Shown: one piece after another, positions 19,901-30,376 of the stretch
Layout of the letters: each line of letters begins with the position of its first letter
How positions within the stretch are numbered: the first letter of the stretch is position 1
DNA from: Planctomycetaceae bacterium
GTDB taxonomy: Bacteria; Planctomycetota; Planctomycetia; Planctomycetales; Planctomycetaceae
Length of the DNA: 46,033 bases
NCBI GenBank assembly: GCA_029259845.1
Contig: JAJDEI010000094.1
Coordinates: 1 to 46,033, forward strand
Reading direction: 5' to 3'
Translations under genes and position numbers: made by a program
The notes under the pieces: generated by a model
The model's database searches: none
What the model saw: only the letters and a program-made list of their open reading frames with translations
Told to the model about the DNA's origin: nothing

Positions 19901-20872
19901 TTACTCGGCGGCGACGACGTTGTTCCGCAGCACGCCGACCCCTTCGATTTCCACTTCGACGACATCGCCCGGCTGAATCGCGGCCGTCTTGCCGGAGGTG
20001 CCGGTGAAGATCAGGTCCCCGGGATGCAACGTGATGTGGCGGCTGATGAAGCTGACCGCCGTGGCGACGTCGTTGATCATGTGGCTCGTGCTTTCCTCCT
20101 GCATGACTTTGCCGTTGAGCCGCAGCCTCGTGAGCAGGTTGTCGTAGTCGATCCCGCGGGCGATAAACGGCCCGCACGGACCGAAGGAATCAGCCCCTTT
20201 CGCGCGCCACCATTGGACGTCGTTGCGTTGCCAGATGCGGGCGCTCACATCGTTCCCACACGTCACACCGAACACATAGCCGAGCGCGTCGGCTTTTGAA
20301 ACATTCTTCGCCGTTTTGCCGATGACGAGCACCAACTCCGCCTCGAAGTGGACCGTGTCCGCATCGGCCGGGATCACAATGTCGCCCCCTTGTGCGGTCA
20401 GGCACGACGGGCTCTTGAAGAACGGCTGCGGGATACGGAACTTCTCCGGCACCTCATTGCTCGAACGGTATTCAGTCTTTGATGTCGTCTCCGAATCTGT
20501 TTCGCCGGTCTTCAGATCGGTAATCGTGCGCGTGGTGGTCGTGACAATTGTGGTCACGCTCTTCTCGTCGGAGATGTGACTGCGGTAGTTGCCGGCGAGC
20601 GCCAGCACCTGCGTGGGGCGCGTGGGGACGAGCAACGTCACGTCATCAATGGCGAACGACTTGTCCGTCTTTCGCCACTGGCCGAACAAGTCACCGTCGA
20701 TGAGCCGCAGCCGATCTCCTTCCACGACTCCATAGCCGACGGTCTCGCCGACTTGAAACCGGGCGAACCGGATCGGGCCATCCTCCGCCCGAACGTGGGA
20801 TTCAAACGCGGCCATCAACAGGACGGCCGAAAGGCTGAGGACAATCAGGGTGCGGCAACCGGTGCGGATCAT
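19901..20872 (-). CDS. Exported fumarylacetoacetate hydrolase family protein with insertion
   Basis: This 323-residue protein opens with a clear signal peptide (TLIVLSLSAVLLMAAFESHVRA, about residues 8-29; cleavage near 29-30), which is unusual because FAH hydrolases are normally cytosolic. The catalytic domain shows VHFEAELVLVIGKTAKNVSK with the metal-ligand acids, CGNDVSARIWQR, GPCGPFIARG and HPGDLIFTGTSGKT. Between about residues 97 and 135 is a threonine- and serine-rich insertion (TTIVTTTTRTITDLKTGE...) not expected in the family; it falls just after the N-terminal domain. A GAGG site lies about 10 bp before the ATG. Substrate unknown. It is a paralogue of the 13608 gene. Confidence 0.9.
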   Translation of the reverse strand: MIRTGCRTLIVLSLSAVLLMAAFESHVRAEDGPIRFARFQVGETVGYGVVEGDRLRLIDGDLFGQWRKTDKSFAIDDVTLLVPTRPTQVLALAGNYRSHISDEKSVTTIVTTTTRTITDLKTGETDSETTSKTEYRSSNEVPEKFRIPQPFFKSPSCLTAQGGDIVIPADADTVHFEAELVLVIGKTAKNVSKADALGYVFGVTCGNDVSARIWQRNDVQWWRAKGADSFGPCGPFIARGIDYDNLLTRLRLNGKVMQEESTSHMINDVATAVSFISRHITLHPGDLIFTGTSGKTAAIQPGDVVEVEIEGVGVLRNNVVAAE

Positions 20873-20917
20873 GTCTTGCCTCGGTGGAAATCGACTGCGT
20901 TGTCAGGCTTTGATGCG

Positions 20918-20974
20918 GGGGTTGGGGCTCAAGCTTTAGCTTGTTTTGGCAGCCTCAAGGCTGAACTCCAACCT
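20918..20974. repeat. GGTTGGAGTTCAG-type inverted repeat, copy 1
   Basis: The two ends (GGTTGGGGCTCAAGCTT and its partner ending GAACTCCAACC) are imperfect reverse complements. Small internal hairpins also exist, such as CAGCCTCAAGGCTG. A related copy lies at 41087-41154. It sits between the exported FAH gene and the 152-residue unknown gene, just upstream of the former. Confidence 0.65.
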
Positions 20975-21008
20975 TAGTCTCCAAGTTTGACAGCCTACCC
21001 CTTCGAGC

Positions 21009-21467
21009 CTACCAAAGTTTTGTTCGCAGGAGTTGGAGAATCTCACTGCGTTCGATGTCCAGCATGTGCGGCCGTTGTTTCCGCTCGTCGCCGGAGGCGA
21101 GTTGCAGCAGGTCCACGATGTGCGCCACCGGGTAAACGATCGCGATCTCGTCAAGCGAGATGGCGGCCAACGGGATCGGCTTGCCGAACTCCTTGCCGAT
21201 CGGAAATTCCGCGTCCTCCCCGGCGGCGACGAACTCGGTCAGGAAGTCGCGAAAATCCTCCAAAGCCGGCCGCGACCGCTTGGCGTGGTCCGAAAACGAC
21301 GCCAACTGGGCATTGATAACCAGTACCGTGTCGGACAACCCTTCATTCAGACGGACACTGTAAGTGCCCAGGCAGCCGTAACCGGTCCTCAGCAGCATGG
21401 CGACCGGCAGGTCGTCGCGATTGGCCTTTTCGACACCGATGATCTTGCGAAAATCGTTCAGATTCAT
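21009..21467 (-). CDS. Conserved-looking cytosolic protein, unknown
   Basis: The ATG at 21467 follows a strong AGGGAGG site and gives 152 residues with balanced, protein-like composition (MNLNDFRKIIGVEKANRDD...). It has no signal peptide, membrane span or cysteine cluster. A mixed alpha/beta fold is likely from its alternating hydrophobic pattern (DTVLVINAQL, DEIAIVYPVAHIVDLLQL). I recognise no family. The frame continues upstream to 22046, but that part runs through two repeat elements and is not credible coding sequence. It is the last gene of a minus-strand run. Confidence 0.75.
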   Translation of the reverse strand: MNLNDFRKIIGVEKANRDDLPVAMLLRTGYGCLGTYSVRLNEGLSDTVLVINAQLASFSDHAKRSRPALEDFRDFLTEFVAAGEDAEFPIGKEFGKPIPLAAISLDEIAIVYPVAHIVDLLQLASGDERKQRPHMLDIERSEILQLLRTKLW

Positions 21468-21608
21468 GCCCGCCTCCCTCGACTGACTGCGATTGATTTC
21501 GGAAACCTTGGCGACGATACCGGCAGCCGCAGGTCTCTGCAACCGATGCGAACCGCGCACTGCGGCGGCATGCCGATCCCGCTGGAGATCGGTTTCAGCG
21601 ACCGTCGG

Positions 21609-21662
21609 TGGATGACGAAATGTCGAAATGAGAATGGCGAAGGAAATTCGAATCCCGGCGAG
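21609..21662. repeat. Diverged half of the GAATGACGAATGTCG element
   Basis: This stretch (GATGACGAAATGTCGAAATG...) resembles the reverse complement of 16321-16380 with a few substitutions and one-base indels. It includes the following GGAAATTCGAATCCCGG part. Only one arm is present, so it is a partial or decayed copy. Confidence 0.55.
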
Positions 21663-21728
21663 TCGTGCCTCGGCATATCGGGTTGCCAATAAAACGTCCG
21701 GTGCGCGAATCGACGGGGCTCTTTCGTG

Positions 21729-21884
21729 CAGGGCAACTGGTTGTTTCACATTGGGAAGGGTGGCGGGGGCGCTCCGTAGGAAGCCCCCGATTCTCAACGC
21801 CTTCAAACACGGGGGCTTCCGCGGCGCGGAGCGCCCCCGCCACCCGATCAGCCGCTGCCCATTGTGAAAAACAAAGTTGCCCTG
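21729..21884. mobile_element. 156-bp MITE with CAGGG ends, copy 1, with target duplication
   Basis: The element begins CAGGGCAACTGG and ends AAAGTTGCCCTG, forming imperfect terminal inverted repeats of about 25 bp (inner edges at CACATTGGG and CCCATTGTG). CTCTTTCGTG occurs immediately on both sides (21719-21728 and 21885-21894), a 10-bp target duplication. The interior is a second large GC-rich palindrome containing GGTGGCGGGGGCGCTCC. CAGGG termini and 8-10 bp duplications match the ISAs1 family, whose transposase probably mobilised it in trans; that link is inferred. A second full-length copy lies inverted at 27102-27257. Confidence 0.9.
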
Positions 21885-22052
21885 CTCTTTCGTGCTGCTT
21901 GATTGTTTTTCGATTGTCGGGGTTCGGTATTCCTTCGGCATGCAGGCTTCGTCATTCCAGTCTTTCAGGACCGTGTCCCGATCGTTGTGCCCAGCAATTG
22001 GGCCGCACAAGAATCTCATGTTCACACGCAGGCCCCGTGACCGCACCCCCCG

Positions 22053-23489
22053 TCACGTCATGATGTCGCGCACGATGCGGCCTTCGATGTCGGTCAATCG
22101 GAAATCGCGACCGGCGTAGCGGTAGGTGAGACGTTCGTGGTCGAGGCCCAGCAGGGACAGCAGCGTCGCGTGCAAATCGTGCATGTGGACTTTGTCGGTG
22201 ACCGCCTCGTGGCCGAACTCATCCGTCTGCCCAAAGGCAAGCCCCGGCTTGACGCCCCCGCCGGCGAGAAAGTGGGTGAAGCCCTTGGGATTGTGATCGC
22301 GGCCGTCGGAGTTTTGGGCGAACGGATTGCGACCGAACTCGCCCCCCCACCAGACGAGCGTGTCTTCGAGCAGTCCCCGTGCTTTGAGGTCGGCGATCAG
22401 CCCGGCGACCGGCTGGTCGGTCGCCTTGGCGTGAATGGCGTGTTTCTCCATATGGGAGTGCTGGTCCCAACGCGGATTGTTGCCGTTGTCGGCGTAGTTG
22501 ATCTGGATGAACCGCACGCCGCGCTCGGCCATCCGCCGCGCGAGCAGGCATTGCCGGCCGAAGTCATCGGTCTCCTTTCGGCCGATGCCGTACATCGCCT
22601 GCGTGGCCGGGGTTTCCCCGGAGAGGTCCATCAGGCCGGGGGCGTGCATCTGCATCCGCCAGGCGAGTTCGAAGGAGCTCAACACGGCTCGCTGGCCGTC
22701 GTCCGCATCGTCGGTGACTTGAGCCCGGTTCAACCCCTGCAACAATTCAAGTTGCCGCCGTTGTGCGGACTCCGCCAGCCGCCCGTTGGTGATGTGCCGA
22801 ATGCGGGCCTCCGCCATCGGTTGTCCGGCCCGCCCGATCGCCGTTCCCTGGTAGTGGGCCGGGAGAAAGGCATTGGCGTAGTTGCGCGGGCCGCCGTTCG
22901 CAGCAGACGGGCCGATGGTGAGGAACCCCGGCAGGTTCTGGTTCTCGGTCCCCAGCCCGTAGGTGACCCACGCCCCCATCGCGGGCCGGATGAGGTTGGT
23001 CGCTCCCGTGTGCAGAAACAACGTGCTGGGCCCGTGCGCCACGCCGTTGGTGTGCAGGCTGTGCAGAAAGCACAGCTCGTCGACGTGCTCCGCGATGTGA
23101 GGAAACAGATCGCTCACCCACTGTCCGCACTCGCCGTACTGACGAAACTTCCACAGCGGCCGCATCACACGATGTTTCTTCACCGTCCCCGTATTGGCGA
23201 GCACGCGGGCATCACGAAATTCGAGTTCCTGGCCGTCGAGCTCTTCCAGCAGCGGCTTGTAGTCGAACGTATCAACCTGCGACGGCCCCCCCTGCATGAA
23301 GACAAAGATGATCCGCTTGGCCCGCGGCGGAAGCAGCGGCTGTTGCTCAGCGAGCGGACGCGCCGCGTCCGCCGCTGCGGCGGACGCCTCCTCCGCACAA
23401 AGTCCGGACAGCGCGAGCGACCCGAACCCGCAAGCGGCGGACTGCAGGAGTCCTCGGCGATTGTTCAAATCTGGGCCGAAACGTGTCAT
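22053..23489 (-). CDS. DUF1501 family protein (module 3)
   Basis: This 478-residue protein has a leader with NNRRGLLQSAACGFGSLALS (residues 9-28), a Tat-like motif with an atypical context. Family motifs are IIFVFMQGGPSQVDTFDYKP near 60-79, WWGGEFGRNP, and GRDHNPKGFTHFLAGGG in the C-terminal third. It lies 40 bp after the parE toxin gene, which separates it from its PSCyt partner. Its own ribosome site is weak, so translation or transcription probably depends on the upstream genes. No reaction is known for DUF1501. Confidence 0.93.
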   Translation of the reverse strand: MTRFGPDLNNRRGLLQSAACGFGSLALSGLCAEEASAAAADAARPLAEQQPLLPPRAKRIIFVFMQGGPSQVDTFDYKPLLEELDGQELEFRDARVLANTGTVKKHRVMRPLWKFRQYGECGQWVSDLFPHIAEHVDELCFLHSLHTNGVAHGPSTLFLHTGATNLIRPAMGAWVTYGLGTENQNLPGFLTIGPSAANGGPRNYANAFLPAHYQGTAIGRAGQPMAEARIRHITNGRLAESAQRRQLELLQGLNRAQVTDDADDGQRAVLSSFELAWRMQMHAPGLMDLSGETPATQAMYGIGRKETDDFGRQCLLARRMAERGVRFIQINYADNGNNPRWDQHSHMEKHAIHAKATDQPVAGLIADLKARGLLEDTLVWWGGEFGRNPFAQNSDGRDHNPKGFTHFLAGGGVKPGLAFGQTDEFGHEAVTDKVHMHDLHATLLSLLGLDHERLTYRYAGRDFRLTDIEGRIVRDIMT

Positions 23490-23529
23490 GTACCAGATTC
23501 ACCACGGTGAGGTCGTGAGTCTGGGAAGT

Positions 23530-23844
23530 CTATCGCTCATCACGCGTGAACATGCCCTCCCAGTCTCGTGCGCCATGAATGATATCGGAAATCTCGATCC
23601 CCGCGTCGGTCACGTAATAACAGATCACATACTGATTCGCCGGTCGTTCGCCAGGGTGGATGTGAAGGTCTTCACACAGGTCATCACGACGCAGGCCGAT
23701 TCCCGGTTGGGCTGCCAGAATGGAAAAAGTCTCTCTGAGTGCGTGAAGAACCCGCTCAGCAGCCGATGGATTCCGCTCGGCAATATAGTCCGTGATGTCA
23801 TACAGATCCTGTCTTGCCTGGTGCGAAAGCCGATAGGTTTTCAC
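23530..23844 (-). CDS. ParE/RelE-family toxin
   Basis: This 104-residue protein has the RelE/ParE-superfamily pattern. YRLSHQARQDLYDITDYIAE (4-23) is the first strand-helix unit, PGIGLRRDD (about 47-55) is the conserved central loop, and YVICYYVTDAGIEISDIIHGARD (about 72-94) is the C-terminal strand pair. ParE toxins poison gyrase, while RelE toxins cleave mRNA; ParE is favoured because the partner is ParD-like. It overlaps the antitoxin gene by 4 bp (ATGA, 23841-23844), which is typical translational coupling. It is in frame and intact, so probably active or only recently acquired. Confidence 0.9.
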   Translation of the reverse strand: MKTYRLSHQARQDLYDITDYIAERNPSAAERVLHALRETFSILAAQPGIGLRRDDLCEDLHIHPGERPANQYVICYYVTDAGIEISDIIHGARDWEGMFTRDER

Positions 23845-24122
23845 GACACGGCCTGCTTCTCCTGACTTCGCTTCTGGGCGCGTTCCTTCAACTCCAGAAA
23901 CAACCGGTCCAAGCCCGTCTCGTCGTATTCCTCATACTCTCCTTCCTGCAACTGCCGACGGCTTTCTCTCAACCGTTCTAACAGTGTTGTCCGCTGACGT
24001 AACAACTCGACGCCCGCGTTGAGCGCTTCTCCCAAGCTGTGATACGACCCGCGTTCGATCAGTTGTTTGATGAACGTTTCATTCTCTGCCGAGAGGTCGT
24101 TTCGAGAGACTTCCGTTGGCAT
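23841..24122 (-). CDS. ParD-like ribbon-helix-helix antitoxin
   Basis: This 93-residue protein has an N-terminal ribbon-helix-helix region (NETFIKQLIERGSYHSLGEALNAGVELL, two helices around residues 14-41) for DNA binding and dimerisation. A charged C-terminal tail (QEGEYEEYDETGLDRLFLEL) would wrap the toxin. A very good GGAGGA site precedes the ATG. Only 16 bp separate it from the stop codon of the PSCyt/DUF1553 gene, so there is little room for a private promoter unless one lies inside that gene. Autoregulation by the RHH domain is expected from the family. Confidence 0.9.
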   Translation of the reverse strand: MPTEVSRNDLSAENETFIKQLIERGSYHSLGEALNAGVELLRQRTTLLERLRESRRQLQEGEYEEYDETGLDRLFLELKERAQKRSQEKQAVS

Positions 24123-24138
24123 ACAATCCTCCGAAGCG

Positions 24139-26985
<2,847 letters not shown>

Positions 26986-27101
26986 GCAGTCGGACTCCGA
27001 TCAAAGCGGGCCTCAACAGAAACACCAGCGACGAGAAAACCTCACCGCAAACGCATTCTACCCCCTCATTTCTCCATCAACAACAGGCAACTCACACGAC
27101 G

Positions 27102-27257
27102 GCGGGCAACTTTGTTTTCCACAATGGGCAAAGACTGATCGGGTGGCGGGGGCGCTCCGCGCAGCGGAAGCCCCCGTGTTTGAAGGCGTTGGGAATCGGG
27201 GGCTTCCTACGGAGCGCCCCCGCCACCCTTCCCAATGTGAAACAGCAAGTTGCCCTG
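27102..27257. mobile_element. 156-bp MITE with CAGGG-type ends, copy 2, with target duplication
   Basis: This is the inverted counterpart of 21729-21884 with the same length. The end GTTGCCCTG at 27249-27257 is intact, while the other end reads GCGGGCAACTTTG, so its outermost CA has changed. TCACACGACGGC occurs at 27092-27103 and again at 27258-27269, giving a 10-12 bp target duplication unrelated to that of copy 1. It lies between divergent genes (module 3 and the LRR lipoprotein), where its palindromes could affect either promoter. Confidence 0.9.
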
Positions 27258-27360
27258 TCACACGACGGCGGGGCTTTCGGCTGATCCTCCGCGCTGACAT
27301 AATCGCCCGTTCGCCTGCTTTGTGGTTTCCGTTGACTGTGTCCATCTGTCGAGGCTGTTG

Positions 27361-28284
27361 ATGTCGTCGCTGCACCAAACGCCGTGCCATGCCGTTGTCG
27401 CGCGGCACACCTTCAAACGCCACACCGCCGGATGGCTTCAATTCGCCCTCTTCACGGGATTCGTGGGCCTCATCAGCAGCTGTGGAGAAAATGGGACTTC
27501 GGTGCCCCAGCAGACGGCTTCTCCCCCGGAGGCAGTCACACCCACGGCACCGGCTCGGCGCGTTTCCGACGAGCCGGGCGCAATAACGATCGCCGATCTC
27601 CGCGAACGCTTGGGCATTGGTGACGCCGGGACGATTCAAAAGGTGGGCAGCCGCATCGTCGGCATGGACCTGCGCGGCACCAGCGTGACCGACCTGTCCG
27701 CCATCAAGGGGCTGCCGCTCCGCGAACTGTATCTCGAAGAAACCCCCGTCGCCGACATTTCGGCACTGGCGGGGATGCCGCTCGACAAACTTTACCTCAG
27801 CCGCACCCAGGTCGCCGACCTCACGCCGCTCGTGGGCATGCAACTGACCGAACTCAATCTCGTCGGCACACCCGTCACCGACCTCACGCCGCTGCGAGAG
27901 GTCGAGTTTGCGACGCTGTGGATTCCGGAAACCGACGTCAGCGACCTCGGCCCCCTCGCGGGCAAGTCGTTCGTCAGCCTCGACGTGCACCAGACGCCGG
28001 TCAGCGACCTGTCCCCCCTGTCCGGCAACACATCCCTCCGCCGCCTGCACATCGCGGAGACCAAAGTCACCGACCTCACGCCGCTCGCCGGTCTCAAACT
28101 GGACCGACTGATCTTCACCCCCGGCAACATCGAACAAGGTCTCGACGCGATCCGCAACATGCCGTCGCTCAATCGGATCGACACCCAATTCGACGGCGTC
28201 GCTCCAATCAAAACCCCGGAAGAATTCTGGCAGGCTTACGATGCCGGTGTCCTGAACGAGTCGTCGGGTCAGCCGCAGGAGTAA
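27361..28284 (+). CDS. Leucine-rich-repeat lipoprotein
   Basis: Starting at the ATG at 27361 gives 307 residues. A hydrophobic leader ends in a lipobox-like LISSC with the lipid-accepting cysteine at 41, so it is probably anchored in the envelope. From about residue 100 to 255 there are roughly seven 22-23-residue leucine-rich repeats of the form L-x-x-L-x-L-x-x-T-x-V-x-D-L-T-P-L. The C terminus (KTPEEFWQAYDAGVL) is a tail seen in planctomycete LRR proteins. LRR arcs bind protein partners; none is predictable here. A GTG at 27322 extends the frame but would bury the signal peptide. The upstream MITE ends about 100 bp before the start. Confidence 0.85.
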   Translation: MSSLHQTPCHAVVARHTFKRHTAGWLQFALFTGFVGLISSCGENGTSVPQQTASPPEAVTPTAPARRVSDEPGAITIADLRERLGIGDAGTIQKVGSRIVGMDLRGTSVTDLSAIKGLPLRELYLEETPVADISALAGMPLDKLYLSRTQVADLTPLVGMQLTELNLVGTPVTDLTPLREVEFATLWIPETDVSDLGPLAGKSFVSLDVHQTPVSDLSPLSGNTSLRRLHIAETKVTDLTPLAGLKLDRLIFTPGNIEQGLDAIRNMPSLNRIDTQFDGVAPIKTPEEFWQAYDAGVLNESSGQPQE

Positions 28285-28397
28285 CCGGTTTGGCGATCAG
28301 GACCGATCCGCCAAACCGGCCCTGTCTGCCGTGCTTTGCCTGCCGTAAGGAAAGAGAAGGGAACGCGGATGAAACGGATCGGGGCGGATCGTCGGAG

Positions 28398-28540
28398 GCG
28401 GGTGGACCAACCGGCACGGCTGGGTCGCGAAGCGACAAGATGCCTCACACTCAGCCCCCGGTCGTTCCAGGCGAATTGCGAGCGGAGTGAGAGGCATCCT
28501 GTGCCTGCGGCACCCAGCCGTGCCGGCTGGGCCACCCGCC
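28398..28540. repeat. 143-bp imperfect inverted repeat with 34-bp copy inside
   Basis: The ends GCGGGTGGACCAACCGGCA and TGCCGGCTGGGCCACCCGC are imperfect reverse complements, and complementarity continues inward through CACGGCTGGGT and ACCCAGCCGTG. The segment 28422-28455 is identical to 7553-7586. It lies between the LRR lipoprotein and a minus-strand gene that end toward each other, so it could also serve as a transcription stop. Confidence 0.7.
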
Positions 28541-28563
28541 TGTGGATCCATGCCGAACCAAGG

Positions 28564-28998
28564 TCATGAATCGCCCGACCTTGGAGCAGTTGGTTTCCGT
28601 GCCGCGAGTAAAGAATCACGAATCGTCAAATAGAGAGTCGCCCAAGTCAGCCCGCTCAAACAGACGATGCGACCAATATTATTGCCTGCGTATTCGTTGA
28701 ACGACGTCCACACGAAAGCCGCAGATGCTGAGATGGCGATACCTCCGATCCACGGTATCCATTCCCATAACACAAACGATGCGGGCGAAGTTTGCGGTCG
28801 AATTGGAGAAAGGGACAAGATGACCAGGACGACCGGCAGCACAAATTGCAGGGTCGGCCACGAACGACCGTCGAGCAACAGCATCGTTGCGGCAATCACA
28901 TAGCACGCAACATAAAAGAGCACGACGTGCCCCACTCTGATCCAGGCGGATGACCAGTCGTCGCGTGCATCAACTTGATTGGAAGCACTGCTTGGCAT
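28564..28998 (-). CDS. Four-span membrane protein, unknown
   Basis: This 144-residue protein has about four hydrophobic helices: VGHVVLFYVACYVIAATMLLL, FVLPVVLVILSLSPI, WIPWIGGIAISASAAFVW and a weaker one at IVCLSGLTWATLYLTI. An AGGG site sits about 8 bp before the ATG at 28998. No family was recognised. It follows the orphan ribbon-helix-helix gene on the minus strand by 42 bp, but no functional link is evident. Confidence 0.65.
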   Translation of the reverse strand: MPSSASNQVDARDDWSSAWIRVGHVVLFYVACYVIAATMLLLDGRSWPTLQFVLPVVLVILSLSPIRPQTSPASFVLWEWIPWIGGIAISASAAFVWTSFNEYAGNNIGRIVCLSGLTWATLYLTIRDSLLAARKPTAPRSGDS

Positions 28999-29040
28999 TG
29001 TGCGATCCCTCGGATACAGGAGACCTCACGCGTAGTACCG

Positions 29041-29268
29041 TCAAGCGCTACGGCACACGCGGTCAAAGACATCTTGATCCGTGTTGATGCCTTGGCCTCG
29101 CGCTGTGGCCGACAGCCGTGCACGTAACGACCGAAACTGCCGCAGGAAGAGGTGTTGTCTGACAGCACGTCCCACGACCTCGCTCGGAGAAACCCCCTCT
29201 TGCCGCGACAGGTCGTCCAGCGACTGCTTGATGTCGTCCGGGAGTGTTACCGTAATTGGTTGTCCCAT
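29041..29268 (-). CDS. Ribbon-helix-helix (CopG-like) protein, orphan antitoxin candidate
   Basis: Starting at the ATG at 29268 (MGQPITVTLPDDIKQSLDDL) gives 75 residues, with AGGTG about 6 bp upstream. A TTG at 29283 is a weaker alternative. The strand (QPITVTLPDDI), first helix (KQSLDDLSRQEGVSP) and second helix (SEVVGRAVRQHLFL) match the RHH fold of CopG/VapB-type antitoxins and small regulators. No toxin gene lies next to it: downstream is a membrane protein and upstream is pdxA. It may be an orphan antitoxin or a stand-alone regulator. Confidence 0.75.
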   Translation of the reverse strand: MGQPITVTLPDDIKQSLDDLSRQEGVSPSEVVGRAVRQHLFLRQFRSLRARLSATARGQGINTDQDVFDRVCRSA

Positions 29269-29344
29269 GACGATCACCTGCAAGTCTGATTGTTGTCGGT
29301 TGAAATTCTACGGCACGCCTCTGTCTCACTCAAGCGGGAACACA

Positions 29345-30376
29345 TCATGAGCCCGCGAGCTGCGCGGCGAGTCGGATGGCTTCGATCATCCCGCTGGGGT
29401 CAGCAGAACCTTCAGCAGCGATGTCGAAGGCGGTGCCGTGGCTGGGGCTGGTGCGGATGATGGGAAGTCCGAGCGTCACGTTCACCGCGCGGCCGAAGGC
29501 GATCAGTTTGAGGGCGATGTGTCCCTGGTCGTGGTACATCGCGACGACCCCGTCGAACTCGCCATCGACGGCCCGCTTGAGCAGGGTGTCCGCCGGAAAC
29601 GGGCCTTGGGCGCGGATGCCGGCGTGCTGTGTGCGCTCGACGGCGGGGAGAATGATGCGGGCTTCCTCGTCGCCAAACAGGCCGTCTTCGCCGGCGTGCG
29701 GGTTGAGGGCACAGACGCCGATGCGCGGCTCCTCGCAGCCGATGCGGCGGAGAAAGCGGTCCGTCAGCGTGATCGTCTCGGCGACGCGGTCGCGCGAAAG
29801 CAGCCCCGGTACGCTGGCGATGGAGGTGTGTAGTGTCGCGTGCGCGACGGCCAGTCCGTGCGGACAGTGGGGGATGGCGCCGTGGAGGATGGCGCCCGGC
29901 GGCACGTAAAGCATCATGGCGAACTCATCGACGTCGCACTTCTCGGCGAGGATCTCGGTGTGTCCCGGATAGTCGTGTCCGGCGAGATGCAGCGCGTACT
30001 TGTTGAGCGGTGCGGTAACGATGCCGTCGACCGTGCCGTCGAGCGCTAACTCAATGGCCCTTGTCAGCGAGGCATAGGCGGCTTCTCCCGCGCGGGCGTC
30101 GACGGTGCCGAGCCGCACTTCGCTCAAACCGGGCGTGCTGACCTGCACATGCTCGACAGCCTCACAGCGACCGGCATCACGGCGACCAGGGCCGAGGGGG
30201 GAGGGGAGAGCGAGCCGCTCGGCAGTGCGGTTCACGATCGAGGCATCACCGACGATGACCGGCCGGCAGCAGCTCGTGACGGCATCGTCAGCAAGAGCCC
30301 GCACGACGACTTCCGGACCGATGCCGGCCACATCGCCGAGCGTGAGCGCCAGTCGCGGGAGAAGGGAGCCGGTCAC
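29345..30376 (-). CDS. pdxA: 4-hydroxythreonine-4-phosphate dehydrogenase
   Basis: PdxA oxidises 4-phosphohydroxy-L-threonine in the DXP-dependent route to pyridoxal phosphate, using NAD and a divalent metal. The GTG at 30376 overlaps the rfbC stop by 4 bp (GTGA) and gives 343 residues, close to the usual 330. Signatures are LALTLGDVAGIGPE (usual GDPAGIGPE, here with valine), TAPLNKYALHLAGHDYPGHTE, NPHAGEDGLFGDEE and MYHDQGHIALK, which supply the histidine metal ligands. Some close homologues (PdxA2-type) act on other hydroxy acid phosphates, so the assignment to vitamin B6 is likely but not certain. Confidence 0.92.
   Translation of the reverse strand: MTGSLLPRLALTLGDVAGIGPEVVVRALADDAVTSCCRPVIVGDASIVNRTAERLALPSPLGPGRRDAGRCEAVEHVQVSTPGLSEVRLGTVDARAGEAAYASLTRAIELALDGTVDGIVTAPLNKYALHLAGHDYPGHTEILAEKCDVDEFAMMLYVPPGAILHGAIPHCPHGLAVAHATLHTSIASVPGLLSRDRVAETITLTDRFLRRIGCEEPRIGVCALNPHAGEDGLFGDEEARIILPAVERTQHAGIRAQGPFPADTLLKRAVDGEFDGVVAMYHDQGHIALKLIAFGRAVNVTLGLPIIRTSPSHGTAFDIAAEGSADPSGMIEAIRLAAQLAGS

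Noticed and set aside
22137..23510. Long plus-strand frame opposite DUF1501
   Set aside because: Shadow of the module-3 DUF1501 gene; no recognisable motif.
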